Source: Deltaproteobacteria bacterium
GTDB taxonomy: Bacteria; Desulfobacterota; Desulfuromonadia; Geobacterales; Pseudopelobacteraceae
Length of the DNA stretch: 7,734 nt
NCBI GenBank assembly: GCA_016219145.1
Contig: JACRCG010000272.1
Span: forward strand, 1-7,734
Direction of reading: 5' to 3'
The translations under genes were made by a program, and so were the position numbers. The notes beneath the pieces are model-generated. The model was not told the origin of the DNA. It ran no database searches and saw only the letters and a list, made by a program, of their open reading frames with translations. This document shows positions 1 through 7,122 of this stretch, piece by piece (the first letter of the stretch is position 1; every line of letters begins with the position of its first letter).

Positions 1-80
1 TTCTTGCGAAGTCGGATAACCTGCTTGCGAATCTCGTACTGGGTCTTCTGGTCATGTTTTCTGGCATCGATCTTTTCCAT
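1..80 (-). CDS. IS630-family transposase, N-terminal fragment (cut by window edge)
   Basis: Reading the minus strand from an ATG at 80-78 gives 26 open codons to the window edge. The peptide begins MEKIDARK and continues with a charged, Arg/Lys-rich segment (QKTQYEIRKQ, then VIRLRK). An M-x-x-IDARK opening followed by a basic helix is typical of IS630/Tc1-mariner-type transposases, where it precedes the helix-turn-helix DNA-binding domain; the DDE catalytic domain would lie outside the window. No good Shine-Dalgarno sequence precedes the ATG, which is not unusual for a transposase. The gene points away from the c-di-GMP gene at 255, so the element's end should fall within roughly 81-157. I could not locate a terminal inverted repeat because the other end is not in view. 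The call rests on a short peptide; another small DNA-binding protein is possible. Confidence 0.55.
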   Translation of the reverse strand, partial: MEKIDARKHDQKTQYEIRKQVIRLRK

Positions 81-157
81 GAAGAGACTGTACCACAAAC
101 ATGAACTAAATGCATCTATTTAATTGCCGAGGTAATAAATTTGCGGTCGAACCGGGC

Positions 158-185
158 TTGCAATTATCGGCTTGCTGGCTATAAT
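158..185 (+). promoter_or_regulatory. Probable sigma70 promoter for the GGDEF-EAL gene
   Basis: A -35 box TTGCAA (158-163; 4 of 6 consensus bases) is followed after 16 nt by a perfect -10 box TATAAT (180-185). The predicted transcript would start near 192, giving a leader of about 60 nt before the ATG at 255. The leader contains two short inverted repeats, annotated separately. Confidence 0.6.
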
Positions 186-189
186 AATG

Positions 190-210
190 TCAGCAGTATT
201 CTGCTGCTGA
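190..210. promoter_or_regulatory. Inverted repeat at the predicted transcription start
   Basis: CAGCAG (191-196) and CTGCTG (201-206) form a perfect inverted repeat around TATT. An alternative register pairs TCAGCAG (190-196) with CTGCTGA (204-210). It lies immediately downstream of the TATAAT box, where a repressor operator would act, but it could equally be a chance CAG/CTG run. No regulator can be named. Confidence 0.3.
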
Positions 211-231
211 TCAGCCGGTTTCCCAATCATC

Positions 232-252
232 TTCAGGTTTCCTGAAAGAGGA
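232..252 (+). promoter_or_regulatory. Leader hairpin abutting the ribosome binding site
   Basis: TTCAGG (232-237) and CCTGAA (241-246) form a perfect 6-bp stem with a 3-nt TTT loop. The stem ends directly against the purine-rich Shine-Dalgarno segment AGAGGA (247-252), which sits unusually close to the ATG at 255. The frame has a TGA stop at 243-245, so no upstream start is possible, and the next in-frame Met is residue 25, at the start of the first membrane helix. The ATG at 255 is therefore the best start. A hairpin touching the binding site could affect translation, but the stem is short and this is inference. Confidence 0.4.
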
Positions 253-254
253 AT

Positions 255-2624
255 ATGTCATCGTTTGAACCGATAAAACTCAGCATTGAAGGACAGAATC
301 TCAGGAGCAAGCTCAGGTCCATCTCGATGGTTCTCTTTCTGTTCCCCTGCACGGTCATCTTTTACATTCTGTACGAGCACGATTTTTTCTCTGTTCCAGG
401 CTCTAATCACCTTCTCATATTTCTTCTAGTTTTGATTATGGCTTTTGCCGGCTTGATAATTCTTCGGCGTGCCTTCAGCAAGTTCATTACTAAACTTGAA
501 GATACAGGGCGACAGCTGGAAAAGCTTGACACTGAACTCAAGGTGGCCACTGCCAGCGGCCTCAAGGCCGAAGAGGCGCTTATTCCCCTCAAAAAGGCGA
601 TCGACATTATGCAGCTCGGTGTGACGATCACCGACAGGCATAAGAAGATAATCTACATGAATCTGGCCGACGCCCGCATGCATGGATATGACGTGGAGGA
701 GCTACTGGGCAATGATGCACGGATACTGGCCCCCTCTTCGTTTCACAGGGAGATGGTCCCCGAAGATCTGGCCGACATGACCAGCTGGAGCCGTGAAAGC
801 ATCAACTGCCGCAAGGACGGCAGCCTGTTTCCTGTCCGTGTTACATCCGACACCGTCAAGGAGTTCAAGGATGATGCCTGGAACACTACCGCCATCGTGA
901 CGACTTGCGAGGATATCTCCGAACGAAAGCGCTCGGAGGGGATTCTGCGTCTGCGTCAGCGTGTTATCGAGTCCAGCAGCAACGGCATCATGGTGACCGA
1001 CTGTTCGCTGCCCGACAATCCGATCATTTACGTCAATCCGGCCTTTGAACGCATTACCGGCTATACTTCCGAAGAGGTGCTGGGGATCAACATGCACTTT
1101 CTGCTGGGCGACGAGTATGACCAGAGCAAATTCATGGATATCTGCACGGCGTTGCACGAACTGCGTGAAGGGAACGCCGTGCTCCGGAACTACCGCAAGG
1201 ATGGCCGCCTGTTCTGGAACAATCTGACAGTGTCTCCGGTGCATGATGAGGCCGGAGAGGTGACTCATTTTGTCTGGGAAATCACCGACGTCACCGACCG
1301 TGAGCGCCATGAAGAGCTTCTGGAGTACCAGGCCAACCATGATGCCCTGACCGGGCTTCCTAATCGCTATCTTCTGGAAGACAGGCTGAATCAGGCCTTA
1401 GCCAATGCGCGGCGGTACAACCTGATGGTGGCAGTTCTCTTCATTGATCTGGATAACTTCAAGTTTGTGAACGACAGTCTGGGGCATGCCCTGGGGGATC
1501 GACTTTTAATGATTGAAGCCGATCGCCTGCTGAACAGCATCCGTTCCGGAGATACGGTGGCCCGCTACGGCGGAGATGAATTCGTCGTTGTGCTCACCAA
1601 TGTTGAGCGGAGCGAATATGCTGCGTTTGTGGCGCAAAATATCCAGGATCTGATTGCAATCCCGCTGGTTATCGACGAACACGAACTTGGGATTTCTTGC
1701 AGCATAGGAATCAGCCTGTATCCAACTGACGGTCATGACCTTGATTCTCTGCTGAAAAACGCCGATGCGGCCATGTATCGCGCCAAGGATCATGGCCGCA
1801 ACTCCTACAAATTCTACACCCGGGAGATGAATGACAAGGTTGTGGAGCGCATGACAATTGAAAGATATCTGCGTAACGCCCTTAAATTGCAGGAATTGGA
1901 GGTTTATTACCAGCCGCAGGTAGATCTGGGCAGTGGCATGATAATCGGTGTGGAGGCGCTCTTGCGCTGGAAGAGCAGGGAGATGGGCCTGATCCTGCCG
2001 GACCGTTTTATTCCGCTGGCGGAGGAAACCGGGCTGATTGTCCCGATAGGTGAATGGGTTTTGAAAACCTGCTGCGAGCAGAACAAGGCCTGGCAGGATG
2101 CCGGTTTTCAGCCCCTGGTCATGTCGATCAATCTTTCGGCGCGACAGATTCATAAGCGGAATCTGACCGAAATGATTGACAGGATCTTGTCAGAATCCGG
2201 CCTGGAAGCCCGATTTCTGGAGCTGGAGATCGTCGAGAGCATGGTCATGCAGGACGTTGAGCATGCCGAGACAACCATGCGGCAGATGAAGGAGCGCGGT
2301 GTCATGCTTGCAATGGATGATTTCGGCACCGGCTACTCCAGCCTGAGCTATCTTAAGCGCTTCCCGTTCGACAAATTGAAAATAGACCTTTCATTCGTCA
2401 AGGAGATCATCCTCGATCATGAGAGTGCCGCCATAGTCAGGACTATTATTGCCATGGCGCACAGTCTGAATCTGAAGGTAATCGCGGAGGGGGTCGAAAC
2501 GAAAGAACAGCTTGAGTATCTGCGCCTGCACGGCTGTGACGAGATCCAGGGCTATTATTTCAGCCAGGCTGTGTCGGCTGCTGATTTTGAGCAGTTGCTG
2601 ATCGAGAACAGAAATTTATTCTAA
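255..2624 (+). CDS. Membrane-anchored PAS-PAS-GGDEF-EAL protein (c-di-GMP synthase/phosphodiesterase)
   Basis: A 789-residue protein predicted to make and/or degrade cyclic-di-GMP at the inner membrane. Two hydrophobic helices (about 25-41 and 51-71) enclose a periplasmic loop of only about 10 residues and are followed by a charged helix (about 76-108), probably a coiled coil. PAS1 spans about 110-225 and PAS2 about 232-350. The GGDEF domain (about 355-520) has DALTGLPNR (363-371), FIDLDNFK (396-403), the active-site GGDEF (439-443) and an intact inhibitory site R430-S-G-D433 five residues upstream. The EAL domain (about 535-785) has EAL (567-569), NLSARQ (626-631), E658, the DDFGTGYSSL loop (688-697), K709-I-D711, E745-GVE and QGY (765-767). 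Both domains therefore look catalytically competent; many such proteins use mainly one activity. The tiny periplasmic loop suggests that sensing occurs through the cytoplasmic PAS domains. PAS2 is LOV-like but lacks the photoactive Cys. The gene stands alone, so its target pathway is unknown. Confidence 0.95.
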   Translation: MSSFEPIKLSIEGQNLRSKLRSISMVLFLFPCTVIFYILYEHDFFSVPGSNHLLIFLLVLIMAFAGLIILRRAFSKFITKLEDTGRQLEKLDTELKVATASGLKAEEALIPLKKAIDIMQLGVTITDRHKKIIYMNLADARMHGYDVEELLGNDARILAPSSFHREMVPEDLADMTSWSRESINCRKDGSLFPVRVTSDTVKEFKDDAWNTTAIVTTCEDISERKRSEGILRLRQRVIESSSNGIMVTDCSLPDNPIIYVNPAFERITGYTSEEVLGINMHFLLGDEYDQSKFMDICTALHELREGNAVLRNYRKDGRLFWNNLTVSPVHDEAGEVTHFVWEITDVTDRERHEELLEYQANHDALTGLPNRYLLEDRLNQALANARRYNLMVAVLFIDLDNFKFVNDSLGHALGDRLLMIEADRLLNSIRSGDTVARYGGDEFVVVLTNVERSEYAAFVAQNIQDLIAIPLVIDEHELGISCSIGISLYPTDGHDLDSLLKNADAAMYRAKDHGRNSYKFYTREMNDKVVERMTIERYLRNALKLQELEVYYQPQVDLGSGMIIGVEALLRWKSREMGLILPDRFIPLAEETGLIVPIGEWVLKTCCEQNKAWQDAGFQPLVMSINLSARQIHKRNLTEMIDRILSESGLEARFLELEIVESMVMQDVEHAETTMRQMKERGVMLAMDDFGTGYSSLSYLKRFPFDKLKIDLSFVKEIILDHESAAIVRTIIAMAHSLNLKVIAEGVETKEQLEYLRLHGCDEIQGYYFSQAVSAADFEQLLIENRNLF

Positions 2625-2788
2625 AAACGGCAGTTACTCTCACAGAGCGCACAGAGACACGGAGAAAAACGCAAAAAGGGTTTCAGAAAATGGTGATCTA
2701 AATCTAGAACTTGTTTGATTGAATTATCCAGTTAACATTGATGGTTATAACTCTGAGAGCTCTGTGCCTCTGTGAGAACTGCTTTTTT
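2623..2788. repeat. Long imperfect inverted repeat of CACAGAG units between convergent genes; possible bidirectional terminator
   Basis: The left arm holds CACAGAG (2641-2647), CACAGAG (2650-2656) and degenerate CACGGAG (2658-2664). The right arm holds the inverted set CTCTGAG (2751-2757), CTCTGTG (2760-2766) and CTCTGTG (2768-2774). Pairing from the outside in: AAAAA 2623-2627 with TTTTT 2783-2787; GCAGTT 2630-2635 with AACTGC 2777-2782; 2639-2647 with 2768-2776; 2649-2656 with 2760-2767. Small bulges separate these blocks, and about 28 bases per arm pair in total. The roughly 86-100 nt between the arms is AT-rich with no gene. On the plus strand the structure ends in six T's (2783-2788), and on the minus strand in five T's (complement of 2623-2627). 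It could therefore terminate both convergent genes, although the loop is far longer than in a standard intrinsic terminator. CACAGAG-type repeats recur between genes in many Desulfuromonadales-like genomes, so a dispersed non-autonomous repeat is a good alternative. Confidence 0.7.
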
Positions 2789-2816
2789 CAGGATTACAGA
2801 TTTCGCCGTTTGTTAT

Positions 2817-5417
2817 TCAGTTCACCACCAGCTTACCATCAGCAATCCCGACACTCACCGTACCCCCCTCAGCCACCAGCCCACCTATGATGGCACGAGC
2901 CACACGCGTCTCAAGTTCGCGCTGCAAGTAGCGTTTAAGCGGCCTGGCGCCGTAAACCGGATCGTAGCCGGCCTTGGCGATAAAACCCAGAGCCTCTTCT
3001 GAAATATCAAGTAATATGCGCTGTTCCTTCAGGCGCTGCTTTAACTGCTCTGCCAGCAGGGCAGCAATACTCATGACCTCGTTCATATGCAAGGGCTTGA
3101 AGAGTACGATATCATCAACCCTGTTCAGAAATTCCGGCCTGAAGCAGCTTTTCAGCTCATTCATCACCGACTGGCGGGCCTCTTCCCGGATATCTCCATC
3201 CGGAGTGATTCCCTCCAGCAGATAGGGCGCTCCTACGTTGGAGGTCATGATGATAACCGTATTCTTGAAGCTGACAGTACGGCCGTGACTGTCGGTTACC
3301 CGGCCATCGTCCAGAATCTGCAGCAGGATGTTGAAGACATCCGGATGAGCCTTTTCGATCTCGTCAAACAGCAGTACGCAATATGGTTTGCGCCGCACCG
3401 CCTCGGTCAGCTGGCCTCCTTCATCGTAACCCACATATCCGGGAGGCGCTCCGATCAGGCGTGAGACGGCGAACTTCTCCATGTATTCCGACATGTCGAT
3501 CCGCACCATGTTTTCTTCAGAGTCAAATAACGCCTCAGCCAGAGTGCGGGCCAGCTCCGTCTTGCCGACTCCGGTCGGCCCCAGAAATATGAACGAACCG
3601 ATCGGGCGCCTGGGATCCTTGATGCCGGATCTTGCTCTCAGAACGGCATCCGCCACCAGCTGCACCGCCTCGTCCTGACCGATCACCCGTTGATGCAGAA
3701 TATCCTCCAGACGCAACAGCTTTTCCCGCTCGCCTTCCACCAGTCTCGTGACCGGAATTCCGGTCCAATGGGCGACGATCTCGGCGATTTCGTCTTCTGT
3801 CACCTCTTCCCGCAGCAGTTTCTGGCCACCCTGTTTTTCGTTCAGGATTCCTTCCTCATTTTTCAGGGCGGTCTCCAGACCGGGCAGCTCGGAATATTTC
3901 AGTCTGGATGCCAGTTCCAGATTATAGGATCGCTCGGCCTGTTCAATATCACGGCGGGTTTTTTCAAGTTGTTCGCGCAACCCCTGGATGCGCTGGATGG
4001 CCAGCTTTTCCGTTTCGTAGCGGGCCCGCATTGTGCTGGACTGCTCACGGTCGCCAGCCAGGTCTCTGCGCAACACTTCCAGACGCTCCTTGCTGGCGGG
4101 ATCCTTCTCCTTCTTGAGGGCCTGTTCCTCGATCTCCAGCTGCATGACTCGGCGGCTGATGGTGTCCAGTTCCGAAGGGAGCGAATCAATCTCGGTGCGC
4201 AGCATGGCACAGGCTTCATCCACCAGATCTATGGCCTTGTCGGGCAGAAAACGTTCGGTAATGTAGCGGTTTGAAAGCGTGGCGGCAGCTACCAGCGCAT
4301 TATCCTGAATCTTGACACCGTGGTGCACCTCGAAACGTTCGCGCAGGCCGCGCAGGATCGACACCGTGTCCTCGACACTGGGCTGTTCAACCAGCACGGG
4401 CTGAAAGCGGCGCTCCAGCGCGGCATCCTTTTCGATATGCTGGCGATATTCATCCAGGGTGGTGGCCCCAATACAGTGCAATTCGCCTCTGGCCAGCATC
4501 GGTTTCAGCATGTTGCCGGCATCCATCGAACCTTCCGCTTTTCCGGCGCCGACGATGGTATGCAGCTCATCAATAAAAAGGATAATGCGTCCGGCGGCCT
4601 CTTTTACCTCGTTCAGCACCGCTTTCAAGCGCTCCTCGAACTCGCCGCGATATTTGGCCCCGGCCACCAGCGCCCCCATATCAAGCGCAAAGACGGTTTT
4701 ATCTTTGAGCCCTTCCGGGACATCACCCCTCACAATGCGTTGGGCCAACCCTTCCACTATGGCCGTTTTACCCACCCCCGGCTCACCGATCAGGACCGGA
4801 TTGTTCTTGGTTTTGCGGGAAAGCACCCGGATCACCCGCCGCACTTCCTCGTCTCGCCCGATGACCGGATCAAGTTTGTCGTTTCTGGCCATTTTGACCA
4901 GATCGCGGCCGTACTTCTCCAGCGCCTCATAGGTTGCCTCCGGGTTGGCGCTCTGCACCCGCTGACTGCCGCGCACGTCAGTCAGCGTCTTCAGAAAACG
5001 TTCGCGGTCAATGCCGACCTGTTTGAGAATCCGTCCGGAAGGAAACTTGTCCCCTTCGGCCAGCAGAGCTATCAGCAGATGTTCAACCGAGATGTATTCA
5101 TCTTTCAAGCGTTTGGCTTCGTTCTCGGCCGCCACCATGATTCTGGAGAGCCGCTGCGAAATAAAAATTTTCCCCGGCTCTGCGCCCGGACCCGAAACAC
5201 GCGCTTTACGATCCAGTTCGGACTCTATCTCTTTTTTAAGCATCTCCGGGCGGATGTCCATGCGCTGCAAGAGGCGCGGCACCAGGCCGTCAGGCTGGGT
5301 CAGGAGCGCCCAGAGCAGATGTTCGCCATCCACCTCGACATGTCCGTAGGTAACGGCCTTGTTCTGCGCTTCCGCAAAAGCTTCCTGTGATTTTTGAGTC
5401 AATCGGTTGAAATCCAT
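2817..5417 (-). CDS. clpB: ATP-dependent disaggregase ClpB (Hsp100)
   Basis: A full-length 866-residue ClpB, close to the usual family length. In the cytoplasm it forms a ring hexamer that, with DnaK/DnaJ/GrpE, threads aggregated proteins through its pore after heat or other stress. Domains in order: Clp N-terminal domain (about 1-150); first AAA+ module with Walker A GEPGVGKT (211-218), Walker B FIDE (281-284), pore tyrosine in GAKYRGEFEERL (Y256) and Arg fingers R336/R337; coiled-coil middle domain (about 410-535), which sets ClpB apart from ClpA and ClpC; second AAA+ module with Walker A GPTGVGKT (613-620), Walker B FDE (684-686), pore GYVGYDEGG (Y661), Arg finger in FLNRVDD (R766) and sensor-2 GARPLKR (R825). 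The ATG is preceded by AGGGG (minus strand, 5428-5424) at 6 nt. The gene converges on the c-di-GMP gene and diverges from malQ; neither neighbour suggests a functional link. No residue of the core motifs is missing. Confidence 0.98.
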   Translation of the reverse strand: MDFNRLTQKSQEAFAEAQNKAVTYGHVEVDGEHLLWALLTQPDGLVPRLLQRMDIRPEMLKKEIESELDRKARVSGPGAEPGKIFISQRLSRIMVAAENEAKRLKDEYISVEHLLIALLAEGDKFPSGRILKQVGIDRERFLKTLTDVRGSQRVQSANPEATYEALEKYGRDLVKMARNDKLDPVIGRDEEVRRVIRVLSRKTKNNPVLIGEPGVGKTAIVEGLAQRIVRGDVPEGLKDKTVFALDMGALVAGAKYRGEFEERLKAVLNEVKEAAGRIILFIDELHTIVGAGKAEGSMDAGNMLKPMLARGELHCIGATTLDEYRQHIEKDAALERRFQPVLVEQPSVEDTVSILRGLRERFEVHHGVKIQDNALVAAATLSNRYITERFLPDKAIDLVDEACAMLRTEIDSLPSELDTISRRVMQLEIEEQALKKEKDPASKERLEVLRRDLAGDREQSSTMRARYETEKLAIQRIQGLREQLEKTRRDIEQAERSYNLELASRLKYSELPGLETALKNEEGILNEKQGGQKLLREEVTEDEIAEIVAHWTGIPVTRLVEGEREKLLRLEDILHQRVIGQDEAVQLVADAVLRARSGIKDPRRPIGSFIFLGPTGVGKTELARTLAEALFDSEENMVRIDMSEYMEKFAVSRLIGAPPGYVGYDEGGQLTEAVRRKPYCVLLFDEIEKAHPDVFNILLQILDDGRVTDSHGRTVSFKNTVIIMTSNVGAPYLLEGITPDGDIREEARQSVMNELKSCFRPEFLNRVDDIVLFKPLHMNEVMSIAALLAEQLKQRLKEQRILLDISEEALGFIAKAGYDPVYGARPLKRYLQRELETRVARAIIGGLVAEGGTVSVGIADGKLVVN

Positions 5418-5452
5418 TGTAAGCCCCTGTGTTTCGAGATGCCTTTGACTAT

Positions 5453-5481
5453 GAGTTAAGCATTGAACGCGGGAAAGTCAA
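5453..5481 (-). promoter_or_regulatory. Weak candidate promoter for clpB
   Basis: On the minus strand, TTGACT (5481-5476) resembles a -35 box and is preceded by C, giving CTTGAC, the start of the heat-shock sigma32 -35 consensus. Seventeen nt later comes TAACTC (5458-5453), a poor -10 box. No CCCCAT-like sigma32 -10 box and no CIRCE inverted repeat were seen at a suitable position, so heat-shock control is expected for clpB but not demonstrated by this sequence. Confidence 0.25.
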
Positions 5482-5513
5482 GCCGGACCTGGAAAAGCAG
5501 ACTCTTAATTTAT

Positions 5514-5542
5514 TTGCAAAACCATCCGGATGTGTGCTTAAT
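5514..5542 (+). promoter_or_regulatory. Candidate sigma70 promoter for malQ, with a palindrome in the spacer
   Basis: A -35 box TTGCAA (5514-5519) is followed after 17 nt by CTTAAT (5537-5542); each matches the consensus at 4 of 6 positions. The spacer holds a perfect 10-bp palindrome, CATCCGGATG (5523-5532), in the position of an operator for a dimeric regulator. Predicted transcription starts near 5549, about 26 nt ahead of the ATG. Confidence 0.4.
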
Positions 5543-5574
5543 TCACGGAAATCTCAATTTTAAAGGAGACCTTA

Positions 5575-7071
5575 ATGTTGGGTAAACGTGCCTGTGGAGT
5601 TCTGCTGCATCCAACATCATTGCCTGGTGCAGGAGGTATCGGCTCACTTGGTTCCGATGCCAGGCGATTCATAGAGGTCATTTCAGAGATGGGAATGTCC
5701 TGCTGGCAAGTGCTTCCTCTTACTCCGCCGGCCTGCGGCAACTCTCCATATTCTGCATTTTCGGCTTTTGCCGGCAATCCGCTCCTGATTGATCTTGAGC
5801 AGCTTGTGGATCAGGGTGACCTCTCCGAGACAAGTTCCGGCGCTGTTTTTTTTGAGGACCATGTTGATTTCAATGCTGTCTCCGAAGCAAAGATGAAGCT
5901 GCTGCGGCAGGCCGGCACAGCGTTTCTGGCCGCCGCCGAGTCTCCCCGCAAAAGGGAGTTCTGGCACTTCTGCGATACGACTCCCTGGCTGCATGATTAT
6001 GCCCTTTTTATGGCTGTCAAGCAGCATTACAACGGCAAGAGCTGGGATAAGTGGCCTAAAGATATTGCTTTGCTGACACCTCTGATGTTTGAAAAAGCGT
6101 CTGTAAACTTCGGTTCCGAGATCGGGGTCCAGAAATATATGCAGTGGCAGTTTTTCAGACAGTGGAAAGCATTGCGGCAGTATGCCAAAAGTCGAGGAAT
6201 CGATATGATCGGCGATATTCCGATTTTTGTGGCCTACGATTCGGCTGATGTCTGGAGTCGTCGCGAATTGTTCCAGCTTGATCAGAAAGGAAAACCGGTT
6301 GAAGTGGCCGGAGTCCCGCCTGACTATTTCAGCAAAACCGGCCAGCTGTGGGGCAACCCGCTCTACAACTGGGAGCTGCTGGGGCGTGAGGACTACTCCT
6401 GGTGGATCGAGCGTTTCCGCAGCATGTTTGAGCTGTTCGACATCGTGCGCATCGACCATTTCCGCGGTTTCGAAGCTGCCTGGCATGTTCCGGCATCTCA
6501 CCGGACAGCCCAGAAGGGGCAATGGGTCAAAGGGCCGGGGAAGGCGCTTTTCGACACTGTCTTTTCCCGTCTCGGCAATTTGCCGATCATTGCCGAAGAT
6601 CTGGGGGTGATCACGCCCGAAGTTGAAGCTCTGCGCGACCGCTACAATTTTCCCGGTATGAAAATCCTGCAGTTTGCTTTTGATTCCGGCCCCGATAATC
6701 CCTATTTACCTCATAATCACGAAAAAAACGGAGTCGTGTATACCGGCACCCATGATAATGACACAACGGGCGGTTGGATCGACTCGCTTTCTGCTGCCCA
6801 GATATCAAGGATCAGTGAGTATCTGGGGGCAAAAGGCGACTTTACCCTTGCTGATATGATCCGAATGGCGCTCATGTCTGTGGCTGATACAGCAATTATC
6901 CCGTTTCAGGATCTGCTCGGACTCGGAAGCGGTGCGCGTATGAACGTCCCCGGCAATGCATTTGGAAACTGGGAATGGCGTTTTTCATGGGATATGCTGC
7001 CTGCTGATCTGGCAGCCGCAGTTCGCAAGCAGATAGAGTGCTATGGCAGAATCAACCCGCCGGTCCGGTAA
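5575..7071 (+). CDS. malQ: 4-alpha-glucanotransferase (amylomaltase, GH77)
   Basis: A 498-residue glycoside hydrolase family 77 enzyme, full length for the bacterial short (Taq-type) class. It transfers alpha-1,4-glucan segments between maltodextrins, releasing glucose, in cytoplasmic glycogen or maltodextrin metabolism. Family signatures, in order: GVLLHPTSLPG (8-18), SPYSAFSAFAGNPLL (57-71), IGDIPIFVAYDSADVW (212-227), VAGVPPDYFS (244-253) with GQLWGNPLY (256-264), the nucleophile D294 in VRIDHFRG (291-298), the acid/base E341 in IIAEDLG (338-344), and the stabilising D394 in GTHDNDT (391-397). The start is well supported: AAGGAG (5563-5568) lies 6 nt before the ATG. The gene diverges from clpB, and no glycogen genes flank it here. 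There is no obvious hairpin terminator in the 51 nt before the next gene, so some read-through into it is possible. Confidence 0.97.
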   Translation: MLGKRACGVLLHPTSLPGAGGIGSLGSDARRFIEVISEMGMSCWQVLPLTPPACGNSPYSAFSAFAGNPLLIDLEQLVDQGDLSETSSGAVFFEDHVDFNAVSEAKMKLLRQAGTAFLAAAESPRKREFWHFCDTTPWLHDYALFMAVKQHYNGKSWDKWPKDIALLTPLMFEKASVNFGSEIGVQKYMQWQFFRQWKALRQYAKSRGIDMIGDIPIFVAYDSADVWSRRELFQLDQKGKPVEVAGVPPDYFSKTGQLWGNPLYNWELLGREDYSWWIERFRSMFELFDIVRIDHFRGFEAAWHVPASHRTAQKGQWVKGPGKALFDTVFSRLGNLPIIAEDLGVITPEVEALRDRYNFPGMKILQFAFDSGPDNPYLPHNHEKNGVVYTGTHDNDTTGGWIDSLSAAQISRISEYLGAKGDFTLADMIRMALMSVADTAIIPFQDLLGLGSGARMNVPGNAFGNWEWRFSWDMLPADLAAAVRKQIECYGRINPPVR

Positions 7072-7091
7072 TATTAAGTTCTTGACAGTTT

Positions 7092-7100
7092 TGGTAGAAT
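7092..7100 (+). promoter_or_regulatory. Possible extended -10 promoter for the Cys-rich protein gene
   Basis: TGGTAGAAT (7092-7100) fits the extended -10 form TGnTAtAAT with one mismatch. It has no good -35 box at the right distance: TTGACA at 7082-7087 is only 7 nt away, too close to pair with it. A transcript from here would start near 7107, about 16 nt before the ATG at 7123. Confidence 0.35.
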
Positions 7101-7122
7101 CAGACACCATCGGAAAACTTTT

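Noticed and set aside
121..170. Similarity between TAATTGCCGA (121-130) and CAATTATCGG (161-170) as an IS terminal or target repeat
   Set aside because: The match is partial in both direct and inverted orientation, and the element's other end is outside the window, so it cannot be tested here.
702..1340. 212-codon open frame on the minus strand opposite the PAS domains (also 1506-2153 opposite GGDEF-EAL)
   Set aside because: Both are complementary to clearly coding sequence, and the peptides show no family pattern.
4320..5390. 356-codon open frame on the plus strand opposite clpB
   Set aside because: It lies wholly antisense to a highly conserved clpB, shows no recognisable domain and is explained by the codon bias of the real gene. 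Several other open frames opposite clpB (for example 3690-4274) fall for the same reason.
5445..5481. TTGACT...AGTCAA inverted repeat upstream of clpB as a heat-shock operator
   Set aside because: Six-bp arms 25 nt apart do not match the CIRCE repeat, and the right arm is simply the candidate -35 box.
5683..6522. 279-codon open frame on the minus strand opposite malQ
   Set aside because: It is antisense to conserved GH77 motifs, has no recognisable family and no plausible ribosome binding context; a shadow of malQ.
7082..7110. Perfect TTGACA (7082-7087) as a -35 box for the Cys-rich gene
   Set aside because: The TAGAAT box is only 7 nt away, and the hexamer at the correct 17-nt distance, CACCAT (7105-7110), is a poor -10 box. 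The extended -10 reading was preferred at low confidence.
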